DNA of 64,000 nucleotides from Rhodalgimonas zhirmunskyi (GCA_030848925.1 JANFFA010000002.1:310001-374000); one strand, 5' to 3'; shown: positions 49,104 through 59,266, numbered from the stretch's first letter. The notes: generated from the sequence alone by a model not told the origin. Numbers and translations are program-made.

Positions 49104-49180
49104 TTAACCCGACCAGCGCGCGCGCCGTTCATCCGCCGAAATCGCGATTTTCGCCCGCGAGGGTGCAGACGGAAAGCAGA

Positions 49181-49244
49181 CGGGGTGTAGACACCTGCAC
49201 CCCGCCCAATTCGAATCATTAACCACTGGCAGGAAACCGCCAGT
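49181..49244 (-). other. Two hairpins after argG
   Basis: On the minus strand, immediately beyond the argG stop, ACTGGC-(8)-GCCAGT (49225-49244) is followed by CGGGGTG-(10)-CACCCCG (49181-49204). Neither has a T-run. Together they may end the argG transcript in a factor-dependent way. Confidence 0.4.
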
Positions 49245-49253
49245 CGCGGCTGC

Positions 49254-50483
49254 TTACTTGCCCTTCACGCGCGCATTCCGCGTCGCGATCAGCTTCAGCC
49301 GCAGCGCGTTCAGGTTGATGAAGCCAGCCGCGTCCTTCTGATCGTAGGCGCCTGCATCTTCCTCGAAGGTCACGTGTGCTTCCGAGTAAAGCGAATGGTC
49401 CGACCAGCGCGCCACGGTGCGGGCGAAGCCCTTGAAAAGCATAAGCTTAACGGTGCCTGTGACATGCTCTTGCGTCTTGTCGATCAGCGCCTGAAGCGCC
49501 TCGCGCTCGGGGCTGTACCAGAAACCATTATAGATCAGTTCCGCATAACGCGGCATGATCGAATCTTTCAGGTGGCCCGCGCCGCTATCCAGCGTGATCT
49601 GTTCGATGCCGCGATGCGCCTCCAACAGGATGGTGCCGCCGGGCGTCTCATAGATGCCGCGCGACTTCATCCCGACAAACCGGTTCTCGACGAAATCCAG
49701 CCGCCCGATCCCGTGCTTGCGCCCGTAATCATTCAGCTTGGTCAGCACTTCAGCAGCGCTCATCGCGACGCCATTGATGGCCGTCGCGTCGCCTTTTTCA
49801 AACGTGATTTCAATGTATTCCGGCTCATCCGGTCCATTCACCGGATCATCGGTGCGCTGGTAAACATAATCCGGCGCCATCTCGCCCGGATCCTCCAGCA
49901 CCTTACCCTCGGACGAGGTGTGCAGCAGGTTCGCATCGACCGAGAACGGCGCCTCGCCGCGCTTGTCCTTGGCAATCGGGATCTGGTTCTGTTCGGCGAA
50001 TTCCAACAGCTTGGTGCGCGAGGACAAATCCCACTCCCGCCAAGGCGCGATCACCTTGATCGACGGGTCCAGCGCATAGGCCGCCAGTTCGAACCGCACC
50101 TGATCGTTGCCCTTGCCCGTCGCCCCGTGGGCCACGGCATCGGCGCCGGTTTCATGCGCGATCTCGACCAGCCGCTTGGAAATCAGCGGCCGCGCGATCG
50201 AGGTGCCCAGCAGGTAAAGCCCTTCGTAAACCGCGTTGGCGCGGAACATCGGGAAAACGAAATCGCGTACGAATTCCTCGCGTACGTCTTCGATATAGAT
50301 GTTTTCGGGTTTGATCCCCAACATCTCGGCCTTTTTGCGGGCCGGATCCAACTCCTCGCCCTGGCCCAGATCGGCGGTGAAGGTCACCACCTCGCAGCCA
50401 TATTCCGTTTGCAGCCACTTCAGGATGATCGAAGTATCAAGACCCCCGGAATAGGCCAGAACCACTTTCTTCGGCGCGGACAT
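49254..50483 (-). CDS. argG: Argininosuccinate synthase
   Basis: A 409-residue enzyme joining citrulline and aspartate with ATP in arginine synthesis. The N-type ATP pyrophosphatase loop is [29 protein letters not shown] and [19 protein letters not shown] are family hallmarks. ATG 50483 has AGAGGG upstream. The frame runs to 50915 in antisense to ilvA; that extension is not real. Divergent from ilvA with a 102-base shared promoter region. Confidence 0.98.
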   Translation of the reverse strand: MSAPKKVVLAYSGGLDTSIILKWLQTEYGCEVVTFTADLGQGEELDPARKKAEMLGIKPENIYIEDVREEFVRDFVFPMFRANAVYEGLYLLGTSIARPLISKRLVEIAHETGADAVAHGATGKGNDQVRFELAAYALDPSIKVIAPWREWDLSSRTKLLEFAEQNQIPIAKDKRGEAPFSVDANLLHTSSEGKVLEDPGEMAPDYVYQRTDDPVNGPDEPEYIEITFEKGDATAINGVAMSAAEVLTKLNDYGRKHGIGRLDFVENRFVGMKSRGIYETPGGTILLEAHRGIEQITLDSGAGHLKDSIMPRYAELIYNGFWYSPEREALQALIDKTQEHVTGTVKLMLFKGFARTVARWSDHSLYSEAHVTFEEDAGAYDQKDAAGFINLNALRLKLIATRNARVKGK

Positions 50484-50585
50484 GTGCTTTCCCTCTTGTC
50501 GGTTTCTCGCGCGATACCGGGTTTTCTGTCGCAGGGCAAGACGCGGGGCTTGCGTGTGCCTCTGGGTTTGGGGCAGGGAATGTGA

Positions 50586-51833
50586 ATGAGCTTTCAACAA
50601 GACTTCCTCACCCGCGCCCGCACCGCCGAACGCGCCATGCGTCAGGTCTTCCCCGAGACCCCGCTCCAGCGCAATGTTCACCTTTCCGAAAGGTTTGAGT
50701 GCGACATTTGGCTCAAGCGTGAGGATCTGACGCCGGTTCGCTCCTATAAACTGCGCGGTGCGTTCAACGCGATGCGCAAAGTTCTCGATGATCGGCCCGA
50801 CTCGCGTCTCTTCGTCTGCGCCAGCGCGGGCAACCATGCACAGGGCGTTGCGTTCATGTGCCAACATTTCGGTGTGACGGGCGTGATCTTCATGCCGATC
50901 ACAACCCCGCAACAAAAGATCCAGAAGACCCGGATCTTTGGCGGCGACATGGTCGAAATTCGCCTCATCGGCGACTACTTCGACGACACTCTAGCCGAGG
51001 CGCAGAAATTCTGCGCCTCCGAAGGCGGGCATTTCCTTGCACCGTTCGATGATGCCGACGTGATCGAAGGGCAAGCCTCGGTCGCGGTCGAAATCGCCGA
51101 TCAGTTCGGCGGCGCACCCGATCACATCATCCTGCCCGTCGGTGGCGGCGGCCTGTCCGCGGGCGTCGTCTCGTATTTCGGGAAATCGGTTCATTACTCG
51201 TTTGTCGAGCCTGCCGGCGGCACAAGCCTCGCTGCTGCGATCGAGGCCAAAGAGCCCGTCACCCTGCCCCGCGTCGATAGCTTCGTCGATGGCGCCGCCG
51301 TGGCGCGGATCGGGGCGCATCCGTTCGAAATCCTGAAAAACATCAACCTTTCAGATATTTACGCCGCGCCCGAAGATCGCATTTGCACCACGATGCTGGA
51401 AATGCTCAACGTCGAAGGCATCGTGCTGGAACCCGCCGGTGCACTGGCGATTGATGCGCTCGTCGACGTGGCCGATCAGATCAAGGGCAAGCAGGTGGTC
51501 TGCGTCACCTCCGGCGGAAATTTCGATTTCGAACGCCTGCCCGAGGTCAAGGAACGCGCCCAGCGCTTTTCGGGCGTGAAAAAATACTTCATCCTGCGCC
51601 TGCCTCAGCGCCCCGGCGCACTCAAGGAATTCCTCAATATTCTTGGCCCCGATGACGATGTCGCCCGGTTTGAATATCTTAAGAAATCGGCGCGAAATTT
51701 CGGCTCTGTCCTGATTGGGATCGAAACCACGAAACGCGAAAATTTCGACCTGCTTTTTGCAAGGCTGGATGATGCTGGCTTCACTTATCGCGATATCACC
51801 AGCGATGTGACCCTCGCCGAATTCCTGATCTAG
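50586..51833 (+). CDS. ilvA: Threonine ammonia-lyase (deaminase)
   Basis: A 415-residue fold-type II PLP enzyme making 2-oxobutyrate for isoleucine synthesis. [14 protein letters not shown] carries the PLP lysine; [14 protein letters not shown] and [11 protein letters not shown] bind the cofactor phosphate. The C-terminal ~80 residues form a single ACT-like domain ([19 protein letters not shown]), which suggests feedback control. The last four bases overlap the convergent Hpt gene. Confidence 0.95.
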   Translation: MSFQQDFLTRARTAERAMRQVFPETPLQRNVHLSERFECDIWLKREDLTPVRSYKLRGAFNAMRKVLDDRPDSRLFVCASAGNHAQGVAFMCQHFGVTGVIFMPITTPQQKIQKTRIFGGDMVEIRLIGDYFDDTLAEAQKFCASEGGHFLAPFDDADVIEGQASVAVEIADQFGGAPDHIILPVGGGGLSAGVVSYFGKSVHYSFVEPAGGTSLAAAIEAKEPVTLPRVDSFVDGAAVARIGAHPFEILKNINLSDIYAAPEDRICTTMLEMLNVEGIVLEPAGALAIDALVDVADQIKGKQVVCVTSGGNFDFERLPEVKERAQRFSGVKKYFILRLPQRPGALKEFLNILGPDDDVARFEYLKKSARNFGSVLIGIETTKRENFDLLFARLDDAGFTYRDITSDVTLAEFLI

Positions 51834-52162
51834 GCCGCAATGCGAGAGGGCCATTCCGCAAGGAATCGTTCTTTCGACGCGACATAACTTTCGCTGACAC
51901 GGCCGAGATCGATCTTATCGAATGCGCCCCGATGCGCCGATTGTTCGTACTTCGCGCATAGTCCGGCAAACTCGGAAAACCCGAGGTTCAGGGCGCTTCC
52001 CTTGAGGAAATGAAGGGTTTCTTCCAGCCTTTCTTCGGGCATGCCGGCCGCGATCTCCGCGATTGTCGCGTCCACCTCCTCCAGAAAAAGCTCGACAACT
52101 TCGGCGAAATCCTCGGGACCGATTTCTTGGTTCAACTCCGACACCTTGCCCCAATCTATCAT
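51830..52162 (-). CDS. Histidine phosphotransfer (Hpt) domain protein
   Basis: A 110-residue four-helix protein. The phospho-accepting His51 sits in ETLHFLKGSALNLGF, the standard HxxKG motif. It would shuttle phosphate between a hybrid kinase and a response regulator. The divergent neighbour is a response regulator fused to a PP2C phosphatase, the obvious partner. Ends overlap ilvA by four bases. Confidence 0.92.
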   Translation of the reverse strand: MIDWGKVSELNQEIGPEDFAEVVELFLEEVDATIAEIAAGMPEERLEETLHFLKGSALNLGFSEFAGLCAKYEQSAHRGAFDKIDLGRVSESYVASKERFLAEWPSRIAA

Positions 52163-52340
52163 AGCGTGTTCTCCGACAACCTCAGGAGTCGGATTCTAGA
52201 TTGCGCGCATTAACAGAGCTTTTCCGGAAACCCCTTTTTCACCGAGAACCGTTCGAATTCTATGTTTCACCGCTTGTTAAAGCCAAGGCGCTAGCCATGA
52301 CCCCGATTGGTCCAAAGAGCATAGAAAGGCGCCCAGGCGC

Positions 52341-53663
52341 ATGAGCAACGCGCAGGCAAAGACTTCGGGCGTGTCCCGCAACCCCGTGTTGGCGCCTCTG
52401 CCCACGCGTTCCGTGCTCGTCGTCGATGACAGCCGTATGCAGCGCAAGCTTCTAAAGGCGTCTTTGGCCCGCTGGGGATACGAAGTGACCGAAGCTGACT
52501 CGGGTCAATCCGCACTCGAAATATGCGCTGAATTCGAACCCGACATGGTGATCAGTGATTGGATGATGCCCGGGATGGACGGGCTTCAATTCTGCAAGGC
52601 CTTCCGCGCGCTTGAGCGCGAAAATTACGGTTATTTCATCCTGTTGACCTCCAAAAGCGAGAAGGACGAAGTCGCTAAAGGCCTCGATAATGGCGCCGAT
52701 GATTTCCTGACCAAGCCGGTGAATTCCGCCGAACTCAGGGCGCGGCTGACGGCGGGTGACCGGATCCTCGAAATGCAGCGTGAACTGACCGAGAAAAACC
52801 GCCTGATCAAATCCACACTCGACGAACTTCAGTCGCTGTACGATTCGATCGATAGCGACCTCGTCGAAGCCAAGAAACTGCAACAATCCCTGATCCGTGA
52901 GCGTCACCGTGATTTCGGTTCGGCGCAAGTTTCACTCGCACTGCATTCAAGCGGCCATGTCGGCGGCGATCTGGTGGGATTCTACCGCATCTCGAAAACC
53001 CGTATTGGTCTCTATGCGATTGACGTGTCGGGCCATGGCATCAGTTCCGCCCTGATGACGGCGCGGCTCGCCGGCTATCTATCGTCCACGGTACCCGAGC
53101 ATAACGTCGCCATCGAAGAAGGCCCTGACGGCTGTTTGCGCCCGCTGCCCCCCGCCAAGGTGATCTCGTATCTCAATTATCTTGTACTCGAAGAGATGGA
53201 GACCGAACACTATTTCACACTGCTCCTTGCCGATGTCGATCTTGAGACTGGTCGCGTGCGTATGGCGCAGGCGGGCCAACCGCATCCGTTGCTTCAGCGG
53301 GCCGATGGCACCATCCAGCAGGAAGGGCCCGGCGGCCTTCCCGTAGGCCTAATTCACGGCGCTGAATACGAAGAGTTCGAAGCCCGACTTAATCCCGGTG
53401 ACCGGCTCTTGATCTTTTCTGATGGAATCGTGGAATGCCCTTCGCCCGAAGGGCGTTTGCTTGAAGAAAAGGGCCTTGAGGGAATGATGCGAAACCTGCA
53501 CGAGACGACCGGCACCGCCGCACTCGAAGCACTGATCTGGAAGCTCAGCGAATATGCGGGAGAACAGGATTTTCCAGACGACGTCTCGGCGATCTTGCTC
53601 GAATATCAGGGCTTTTCAGACACACAGAACCTGCCTGAACATCAGAAACCCTCAAACATATAA
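52341..53663 (+). CDS. Response regulator with PP2C (SpoIIE/RsbU-type) phosphatase domain
   Basis: A 440-residue protein. Residues ~24-145 are a receiver with phospho-acceptor Asp73 (MVISDWMMPGMDG) and switch Lys in DFLTKPVN. A coiled-coil-like linker (QRELTEKNRLIKSTLDELQSLYDS) leads to a PP2C domain from ~195 (HVGGDLVGFY, AIDVSGHGISSALM, IFSDGIVECPSPEG, DDVSAILLEY) with the Asp metal ligands. Phosphorylation of the receiver likely tunes dephosphorylation of a STAS protein; the only STAS/RsbW pair here is at 30.4-31.3 kb. The 3' end overlaps the convergent Nudix gene by 22 bases. Confidence 0.93.
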   Translation: MSNAQAKTSGVSRNPVLAPLPTRSVLVVDDSRMQRKLLKASLARWGYEVTEADSGQSALEICAEFEPDMVISDWMMPGMDGLQFCKAFRALERENYGYFILLTSKSEKDEVAKGLDNGADDFLTKPVNSAELRARLTAGDRILEMQRELTEKNRLIKSTLDELQSLYDSIDSDLVEAKKLQQSLIRERHRDFGSAQVSLALHSSGHVGGDLVGFYRISKTRIGLYAIDVSGHGISSALMTARLAGYLSSTVPEHNVAIEEGPDGCLRPLPPAKVISYLNYLVLEEMETEHYFTLLLADVDLETGRVRMAQAGQPHPLLQRADGTIQQEGPGGLPVGLIHGAEYEEFEARLNPGDRLLIFSDGIVECPSPEGRLLEEKGLEGMMRNLHETTGTAALEALIWKLSEYAGEQDFPDDVSAILLEYQGFSDTQNLPEHQKPSNI

Positions 53664-54085
53664 CGGGCCGCGAAATGTCGGTCCCCCGCGTTGGCCAGCC
53701 GCTTGATCGCTGTATCCTGCGCCATCCACACCGCTTCGTGATCCGGCTCATGCGCAGGCCCAAGTGCGCGAACCGGCTGCGCGACGAAGATCTCGCATAT
53801 CTTTTCAGCCCAGATGTCATAGTCCGGCATCCATGTGAATCTGCGGAAAATGCCAATCCGCCTTGGCTGCGCGATCCGCCAACCGGTTTCTTCCAGTACT
53901 TCGCGATGAAGCGCTTCAAGGGGCGATTCCCCCGGATCGACGCCGCCGCCCGGCAACTGGAACTCGTCGAACTGCCCGCCCTGATGTGTCAGAAGAAACG
54001 AATCCCCCTGTGGCAGGATCGCATAAGCCCCACGTCGCCGCTGATAGGCGATACCCGGTTTCGGCGGATCCCCTAGCCTGATCAT
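53642..54085 (-). CDS. Nudix hydrolase
   Basis: A 147-residue Nudix protein; the box is GGGVDPGESPLEALHREVLEETGW, complete with the REVxEE metal ligands. It hydrolyses a nucleoside diphosphate linked to another moiety; the substrate is unknown. ATG 54085 (MIRLGDPPKPG) is chosen; a nearby second ATG is followed by an early stop, and the frame to 54181 adds unrelated residues. Its last 22 bases overlap the PP2C gene. Confidence 0.88.
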   Translation of the reverse strand: MIRLGDPPKPGIAYQRRRGAYAILPQGDSFLLTHQGGQFDEFQLPGGGVDPGESPLEALHREVLEETGWRIAQPRRIGIFRRFTWMPDYDIWAEKICEIFVAQPVRALGPAHEPDHEAVWMAQDTAIKRLANAGDRHFAARYMFEGF

Positions 54086-54163
54086 TCCATGCCCTCCTTG
54101 GACCTGCCCTTGCCGCGCCTTTATTGACGCGGTATGCCAACAGCCGGCCTTGAAGGAAACCCC

Positions 54164-55174
54164 ATGACCATTGGTTCTCAAATCGCCTGGGACGATTCGG
54201 TATTGCCGTTCCAGCTAGATGCTTCCGATATCCGCGGGCGCGTTGCGCGCCTTGACGGTGTGCTTGATGGCGTCTTGAAGCAGCACGATTATCCCGCCCC
54301 CGTCGAGGCGCTGGTGGCCGAAATGGTGCTGCTGACAGCACTGATCGGCCAAACGATCAAGCTACGCTGGAAACTGTCGTTGCAGGTGCAGTCGAAAGGT
54401 CCGGTGCGGATGATCGCCACGGATTACTTTGCCCCCGACGATGAGGGCCGCAGCGCCAAGATCCGCGCCTATGCCAGTTACGACCCCGAGCGGATCACCG
54501 ATGGCGCGCCGTTCGATCAGGTGGGCGAAGGGTATTTCGCCGTGCTTCTCGATCAGGGCAAAGGCACCCAGCCCTATCAAGGGATCACCCCGATTGCCGG
54601 CGGCTCGCTTGCGGCCTGCGCCGAAGCCTATTTCGCACAATCCGAACAGTTGCCCACCCGCTTTGCCCTTGGGTTCGGCAAATCCTCGTCGCCGGGCGTG
54701 GCCGAGCATTGGCGCGCCGGTGGTGTGATGCTGCAAGCAATGCCCAAGGCCTCGCCCCACGCAGCGTCTGGCGACAGCACCGGCGAAGGCGGTCTGCTCA
54801 AGGCCGAAGACCTCGTCACCGGCGAAGAGGGTGAAAACTGGACTCGCGCGAACATCCTTCTCGACACTGTCGAAACCCTAGAACTGGTCGGACCGAAGGT
54901 CGCGCCAACCGATCTTCTGGTGCGCCTTTTTCACGAGGAAACGCCGCGCGTTTTCGACGCCCAGCCGGTACGCTTCGGCTGCACCTGTTCCGAGGAGCGC
55001 GTGCGTCAAAGCCTCTCGATCTATTCCGCGCGCGACATCGAGAAGATGACCACGGACGAGGGCCGCGTCACAGCCGACTGTCAGTTCTGTGGTGCACATT
55101 ACGATCTCGATCCGAAAACCGTGGGCTTCGAAGCCAATAGCCCCGCATCCGACAGTTCGAAGGATGACAGCTGA
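54164..55174 (+). CDS. hslO: Hsp33 redox-regulated chaperone
   Basis: A 336-residue Hsp33. The C-terminal zinc switch has Cys-X-Cys (FGCTCSEERV) and Cys-X2-Cys (CQFCGAHYDL); oxidation releases zinc and activates the holdase. VLLTALIGQTIKLRWKLSLQVQ and GYFAVLLDQG are chaperone-domain motifs. Slightly longer than the E. coli protein (292) because of linker insertions. ATG 54164 has GAAGGAAA upstream; 54134 is an alternative. First of a four-gene overlapping run. Confidence 0.95.
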   Translation: MTIGSQIAWDDSVLPFQLDASDIRGRVARLDGVLDGVLKQHDYPAPVEALVAEMVLLTALIGQTIKLRWKLSLQVQSKGPVRMIATDYFAPDDEGRSAKIRAYASYDPERITDGAPFDQVGEGYFAVLLDQGKGTQPYQGITPIAGGSLAACAEAYFAQSEQLPTRFALGFGKSSSPGVAEHWRAGGVMLQAMPKASPHAASGDSTGEGGLLKAEDLVTGEEGENWTRANILLDTVETLELVGPKVAPTDLLVRLFHEETPRVFDAQPVRFGCTCSEERVRQSLSIYSARDIEKMTTDEGRVTADCQFCGAHYDLDPKTVGFEANSPASDSSKDDS

Positions 55175-55763
55175 TCCTCTCGCCCCTGTTCTGAAGGCGC
55201 TGTCGCAGGGCGGCGGCGCCTCTTCGGATTTTGATCTCAACCCCGGAACGGTTTTGCCCGAGGGGCGCAAACTGCGCCCGGCGGGTGTGCTGGTGCCGCT
55301 TATCCAACGCGAAGGGCGGATCGAGGTCATCCTGACCAAGCGCTCATCGCAGCTCAAACATCACCCCGGACAGGTTGCCTTTCCCGGTGGCAAGGTCGAT
55401 CCCGACGATGCCGATGCCACCGCCGCTGCCCTGCGCGAGGCGCATGAGGAAATCGGGCTTGATCCGGCCAACGTTGAGGTGCTGGGCGAATTGCCTTGGC
55501 ACGAAACCGTCACGAACTTCACAATGACCCCCGTCGTCGGCCTGATCCGCGCCGAGTTCACGGTCCGCCCTGAGCCGGGCGAGGTGGAAGAGGTGTTCCG
55601 CGTACCATTGGATCACATCGCCAATCCCGCCAATTTCAGCATCCAGTCGCGGCAATGGCTGGGCCGCGAAAGACGCTATTTCACTGCACCCTTCGGCCCA
55701 TATTACATCTGGGGCGCCACCGCCCGTATCCTGCGCGGACTGGCCGAAAGGATGGCGGAATGA
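55164..55763 (+). CDS. CoA pyrophosphatase (NudL-type Nudix hydrolase)
   Basis: A 199-residue protein. LTKRSSQLKHHPGQVAFPGGKVD is the UPF0035/CoA-pyrophosphatase signature, leading into the Nudix box ending LREAHEEIG. It would cleave CoA to phosphopantetheine and 3',5'-ADP. ATG 55164 overlaps the hslO end by 11 bases; the stop overlaps the cca start by four. Confidence 0.92.
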   Translation: MTADPLAPVLKALSQGGGASSDFDLNPGTVLPEGRKLRPAGVLVPLIQREGRIEVILTKRSSQLKHHPGQVAFPGGKVDPDDADATAAALREAHEEIGLDPANVEVLGELPWHETVTNFTMTPVVGLIRAEFTVRPEPGEVEEVFRVPLDHIANPANFSIQSRQWLGRERRYFTAPFGPYYIWGATARILRGLAERMAE

Positions 55764-56914
55764 AGGTCGCCGGAGAATGGCTCTCCAACTCCAATACGCA
55801 GGCTGTCTGCCGTGCGTTGACCGGGGCGGGTCATCAGGCGCTTTTTGTCGGGGGGTGCGTGCGTAACGCCCTTCTGGGCGCGCCGGTCAGCGATATCGAC
55901 ATCGCCACGGACGCAACGCCCGAGACGGTTTCAAACATCTGTAAAGCTGCCGGGTTCAAGGTGGTTCCTACCGGGTTCGAACATGGCACCGTGACCGTCA
56001 TCAACGGCGGCATCCCGCACGAAATCACCACCTTCCGCCACGATGTCGAAACCGATGGACGACACGCCACCGTCGCCTTTTCCCGTGAAGTGGAAGATGA
56101 CGCGCGCCGCCGTGATTTCACGATGAATGCGCTTTACGCCGATGCCATGGGACAGGTGATCGATCCACTCGGCGGTCTTCCCGACCTCGAATCGCGCCGC
56201 GTGCGGTTCATCGAGGATCCGGCACAGCGCATCGAAGAGGATTACCTTCGCATCCTTCGCTTTTTTCGCTTTCACGCGTGGTACGGGGACGATGCCGAAG
56301 GACTAGATCCCGAGGGACTGGCTGCTATTGCCACGCATCTTGACGGGCTGGAACGACTTTCGCGTGAACGGGTGGGGGCCGAAGTTCTAAAACTTCTCCG
56401 CGCCCCTGATCCCGCGCCATCTGTCGCAGCGATGGACGCCAGCGGTGTTCTGCCCCGCATCCTGCCCGGTGCTTCACCGCGCGGGCTTGGCCTGCTGATT
56501 CATTTCGAGCAGCAACAGGGGGTCGATCCCGACCCGCTGCGCCGTCTTGCTGTTCTGGGCGGGGACGAACCCTCGGACCTTCTGCGGCTGTCGAAAAAGC
56601 AAAGCCGCACGCTCAGCAAGCTTCGCGAAGGCATGGCCAGCATGACAAGCGCCACCGAACTGGGCTATCGCCATGGCGCGCAGTTGGCCCGCAGCATCCT
56701 TCTTCTTCGCGCGGCCCTTTTTGAAACGCCACCACAGCCCTCCGATTTCGATATGGCCGAGCTGGGAGCGAAATCCAACTTTCCGATCAAACCCGCAGAT
56801 CTGATGCCCACGCTGCAAGGCCCTGATCTTGGCCGCCGCCTCGCCATGCTCGAGCAGGAATGGATCGCTTCGGGTTTCCTCCTCACACGAGAAGAATTGC
56901 TGAACCGGATATGA
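55760..56914 (+). CDS. cca: CCA tRNA nucleotidyltransferase
   Basis: A 384-residue class II nucleotidyltransferase. FVGGCVRNALLG and SDIDIATDATPE hold the polymerase motif and metal aspartates; RRRDFTMNALYAD and EDYLRILRFFRFHA are tRNA/base-templating motifs. It adds or repairs the 3' CCA of tRNA (alphaproteobacterial forms can lack the HD domain, and none is obvious here). Start overlaps the nudL stop (ATGA); its own stop overlaps the next gene the same way. Confidence 0.94.
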   Translation: MKVAGEWLSNSNTQAVCRALTGAGHQALFVGGCVRNALLGAPVSDIDIATDATPETVSNICKAAGFKVVPTGFEHGTVTVINGGIPHEITTFRHDVETDGRHATVAFSREVEDDARRRDFTMNALYADAMGQVIDPLGGLPDLESRRVRFIEDPAQRIEEDYLRILRFFRFHAWYGDDAEGLDPEGLAAIATHLDGLERLSRERVGAEVLKLLRAPDPAPSVAAMDASGVLPRILPGASPRGLGLLIHFEQQQGVDPDPLRRLAVLGGDEPSDLLRLSKKQSRTLSKLREGMASMTSATELGYRHGAQLARSILLLRAALFETPPQPSDFDMAELGAKSNFPIKPADLMPTLQGPDLGRRLAMLEQEWIASGFLLTREELLNRI

Positions 56915-58137
56915 CAACCGAATATCGCATCACCCGCCTCGGCCATCATGGCGATGGCATCACCGAAGGCCCACTTTTCGCACCGCTGACTTTGCCGGGC
57001 GAAGTGGTAACCGGCACGCCCGAAGGGGATCGCCTTGCCGATCTGCGCATTGTCACGCCGTCCGCGGATCGCGTTGCGCCGCCTTGCCGCCATTTCAAAT
57101 CCTGCGGTGGCTGTCAGCTTCAACATGCAAGTGATCCGTTCGTCGCCACCTGGAAACAGGATATCGTCGCCCGCGCACTTGCGGCAAACGGACTCGAAGC
57201 GCCGTTTCGCCCGATCCACACCTCACCACCGCAAAGCCGCCGCCGTGCTACGCTTTCGGCCCGACGGACAAAGAAGGGCGCGCTGGCCGGGTTCCATGCC
57301 CGCGCCTCTGACACGATTATCGAAATTCCCGGCTGCCAGTTGCTCCATCCAGACCTGATGAAAGCCCTACCCGTGGCCGAAGCCTTGGCCATCGCAGCCA
57401 GCAGTCGTCGGGGCGAACTCAGCCTTGCGGTCACGGTCTGCGAAAACGGTCTGGATATCGCCGTCACCGGCGGCCTTCCTCTGGAAGGTCCATTGCTCGC
57501 CACCCTTGCCCAAGAGGCCCAGCGCTTCGATCTGGCCCGCCTGACGTGGGACGGTGAGATCGTGGCCACGCGTCATACCCCCGCCCAGCGGTTCGGCAAG
57601 GCGCAAGTCGTGCCGCCTCCCGGCGCCTTCCTTCAAGCCACGCGCGAGGGTGAGGCTGCAATCCTTGCCGCAATACGTGAGATCGTTGGCGGGGCGGCCA
57701 AGATCGTCGATCTTTTCGCGGGCTGTGGCACCTTTTCCCTGCCGTTGGCCGCGCAGGCCGAAATCCATGCCGTCGAGGGCAGCGCAGCTATGATCGAGGC
57801 ACTCGATCGTGGTTGGCGTCAGGCACAGGGACTGAAACTTGTGACCGCCGAAACGCGCGATCTGTTTCGCCGCCCCCTGATGCCCGATGAATTGGCTCGC
57901 TTCGATGCCTGCGTGATCGATCCGCCCCGTGCCGGCGCCGAGGCGCAGATCGCCGAATTGGCTGGTGCCCGCATTCCCCGGATCGCGCATGTTTCATGCA
58001 ATCCGGTCACCTTCGCCCGTGATGCTGCCACGCTGTGCGCTGCGGGCTATGCGCTTGAGAGGGTGCAGGTGATCGACCAATTCCGCTGGTCCTCTCATGC
58101 CGAACTGGTCGGCTGCTTCTCCCTCACTTCGGCGTGA
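56911..58137 (+). CDS. Iron-sulfur RNA m5U methyltransferase (RlmD/TrmA family)
   Basis: A 408-residue SAM-dependent enzyme. CRHFKSCGGCQLQH gives the Cys-X5-Cys-X2-Cys of a 4Fe-4S cluster with a further Cys downstream (IPGCQLL). VDLFAGCGTFSLPLA is SAM motif I; DPPRAGAEAQI and VSCNPVTFARDAATL give the catalytic Cys and base regions. Target is a uridine in 23S rRNA or tRNA; which one cannot be told. A short TRAM-like N-terminus is present. ATGA overlap with cca. Confidence 0.92.
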   Translation: MTTEYRITRLGHHGDGITEGPLFAPLTLPGEVVTGTPEGDRLADLRIVTPSADRVAPPCRHFKSCGGCQLQHASDPFVATWKQDIVARALAANGLEAPFRPIHTSPPQSRRRATLSARRTKKGALAGFHARASDTIIEIPGCQLLHPDLMKALPVAEALAIAASSRRGELSLAVTVCENGLDIAVTGGLPLEGPLLATLAQEAQRFDLARLTWDGEIVATRHTPAQRFGKAQVVPPPGAFLQATREGEAAILAAIREIVGGAAKIVDLFAGCGTFSLPLAAQAEIHAVEGSAAMIEALDRGWRQAQGLKLVTAETRDLFRRPLMPDELARFDACVIDPPRAGAEAQIAELAGARIPRIAHVSCNPVTFARDAATLCAAGYALERVQVIDQFRWSSHAELVGCFSLTSA

Positions 58138-58221
58138 AGCAGAAATTCCCCCTACATCGGTTGCCCGTTTTCGGCTAGAAAGTCGCCAATGAACACCGTG
58201 AGCAGGGGCAGTAAACGGGCT

Positions 58222-58713
58222 ATGAAGCTTTTCAGGATTATACTCATCGGGTTGCTGATGATCGGGCTGGCGAGTTGCTCGAAATTCAGGACCTACAACG
58301 GGCCGGAAGTAACCCGTATCGTCGTGTACAAGGGCGAGCGGCAGATGCATCTTCTGCACAATGACAAGGTGCTGAAGTCCTATCCCATCGGTCTTGGTTT
58401 TGCGCCTGCGGGGCATAAGAATTTCGAAGGCGACGGCAAAACGCCCGAAGGGCACTACACGATTGATCGCCGCAACCCCAACAGCCAATTCCATCTTTCG
58501 ATCGGGATCAACTATCCAAACCCCGATGACCGTGAATTCGCCAAGGCGGCAGGAAAGAAACCGGGCGGCGACATCTTCATCCACGGGCGACCACGACAAT
58601 ATCGCAAGGGTGGCCGCGATTGGACCGCCGGTTGTATCGCGGTGACAAATCGACAGATCGAAGAGATCTACTCAATGGTGCGAAACGGCACGCAAATTTC
58701 AATCTATCCGTAA
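58222..58713 (+). CDS. L,D-transpeptidase lipoprotein
   Basis: A 163-residue YkuD-type protein. Signal segment MKLFRIILIGLLMIGLASC ends in a lipobox (Cys19). Catalytic His121 (IFIHGRP) and Cys138 (WTAGCIAVTNRQIEEIY) are present. It would act on peptidoglycan from a membrane anchor. ATG 58222 places the signal normally; ATG 58189 would add 11 polar residues and is an alternative. The CAP-domain gene follows convergently. Confidence 0.9.
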   Translation: MKLFRIILIGLLMIGLASCSKFRTYNGPEVTRIVVYKGERQMHLLHNDKVLKSYPIGLGFAPAGHKNFEGDGKTPEGHYTIDRRNPNSQFHLSIGINYPNPDDREFAKAAGKKPGGDIFIHGRPRQYRKGGRDWTAGCIAVTNRQIEEIYSMVRNGTQISIYP

Positions 58714-58753
58714 GGTATCTAGGGGTTCCGGCGTTGGCTGACGCTGTTGGGGC

Positions 58754-59266
58754 TCAGGAGCCCATGATCAGCGTCCACCAGATTTTGCCCGAACGTTCCT
58801 GAAACCAGGCAAAGCCAAGGCTTGTCGCACGCGGATCAAGGATCACGTTGCGCGTATCTGGTTGCTCCATCCAGGCCCCGAGTGTTTCCAGTTCGGTCTC
58901 ATAGGTTTCCGAGATGTTTTCGCCAAGCATCTGACCGGTGAAGCCTACCCGGCGCACCCGGTCGATCGGCGAAGAGCCATCCGATCCGAAATGCCACGGG
59001 CGGTTCTGGATCGACATGTCGCGCGAATGGGTTGCTGCAGCCGCGTTAAGTTGCGCATCGAGTTGAACCGGCGGCGCGCCCGCCGCCTGACGCAGTGAAT
59101 TGACCGAATCGAGCAAGCGGTACTGAACCTTGCCCGTGGAGCCCGCGCCGATGCGATAGACCTTGGGCAGCGGCTTGCCATCGGCCCCCATCTGCGGCGC
59201 CGTGGTTGTGTCACAAGCCGCCAGAACGAAAAGTGCCGAAAACAGAAGTGCAAGAAGTCGTGCCAT
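58754..59266 (-). CDS. CAP-domain lipoprotein
   Basis: A 170-residue protein with lipobox LAAC (Cys18). The CAP/SCP domain shows LLDSVNSLRQAAGAPPVQLDAQLNAAAATHSRDM, then GENI and a C-terminal beta region (ATSLGFAWFQE...KIWWTLIMG). Bacterial CAP proteins are secreted or lipid-anchored, of mostly unknown role. It sits between two L,D-transpeptidase genes, which hints at a cell-wall role. Confidence 0.9.
   Translation of the reverse strand: MARLLALLFSALFVLAACDTTTAPQMGADGKPLPKVYRIGAGSTGKVQYRLLDSVNSLRQAAGAPPVQLDAQLNAAAATHSRDMSIQNRPWHFGSDGSSPIDRVRRVGFTGQMLGENISETYETELETLGAWMEQPDTRNVILDPRATSLGFAWFQERSGKIWWTLIMGS

Noticed and set aside
54095-54130. Possible RpoH promoter before hslO
   Set aside because: CTTG-N17-CCTTTA is a weak match to the -10 element and less convincing than the hspQ case.
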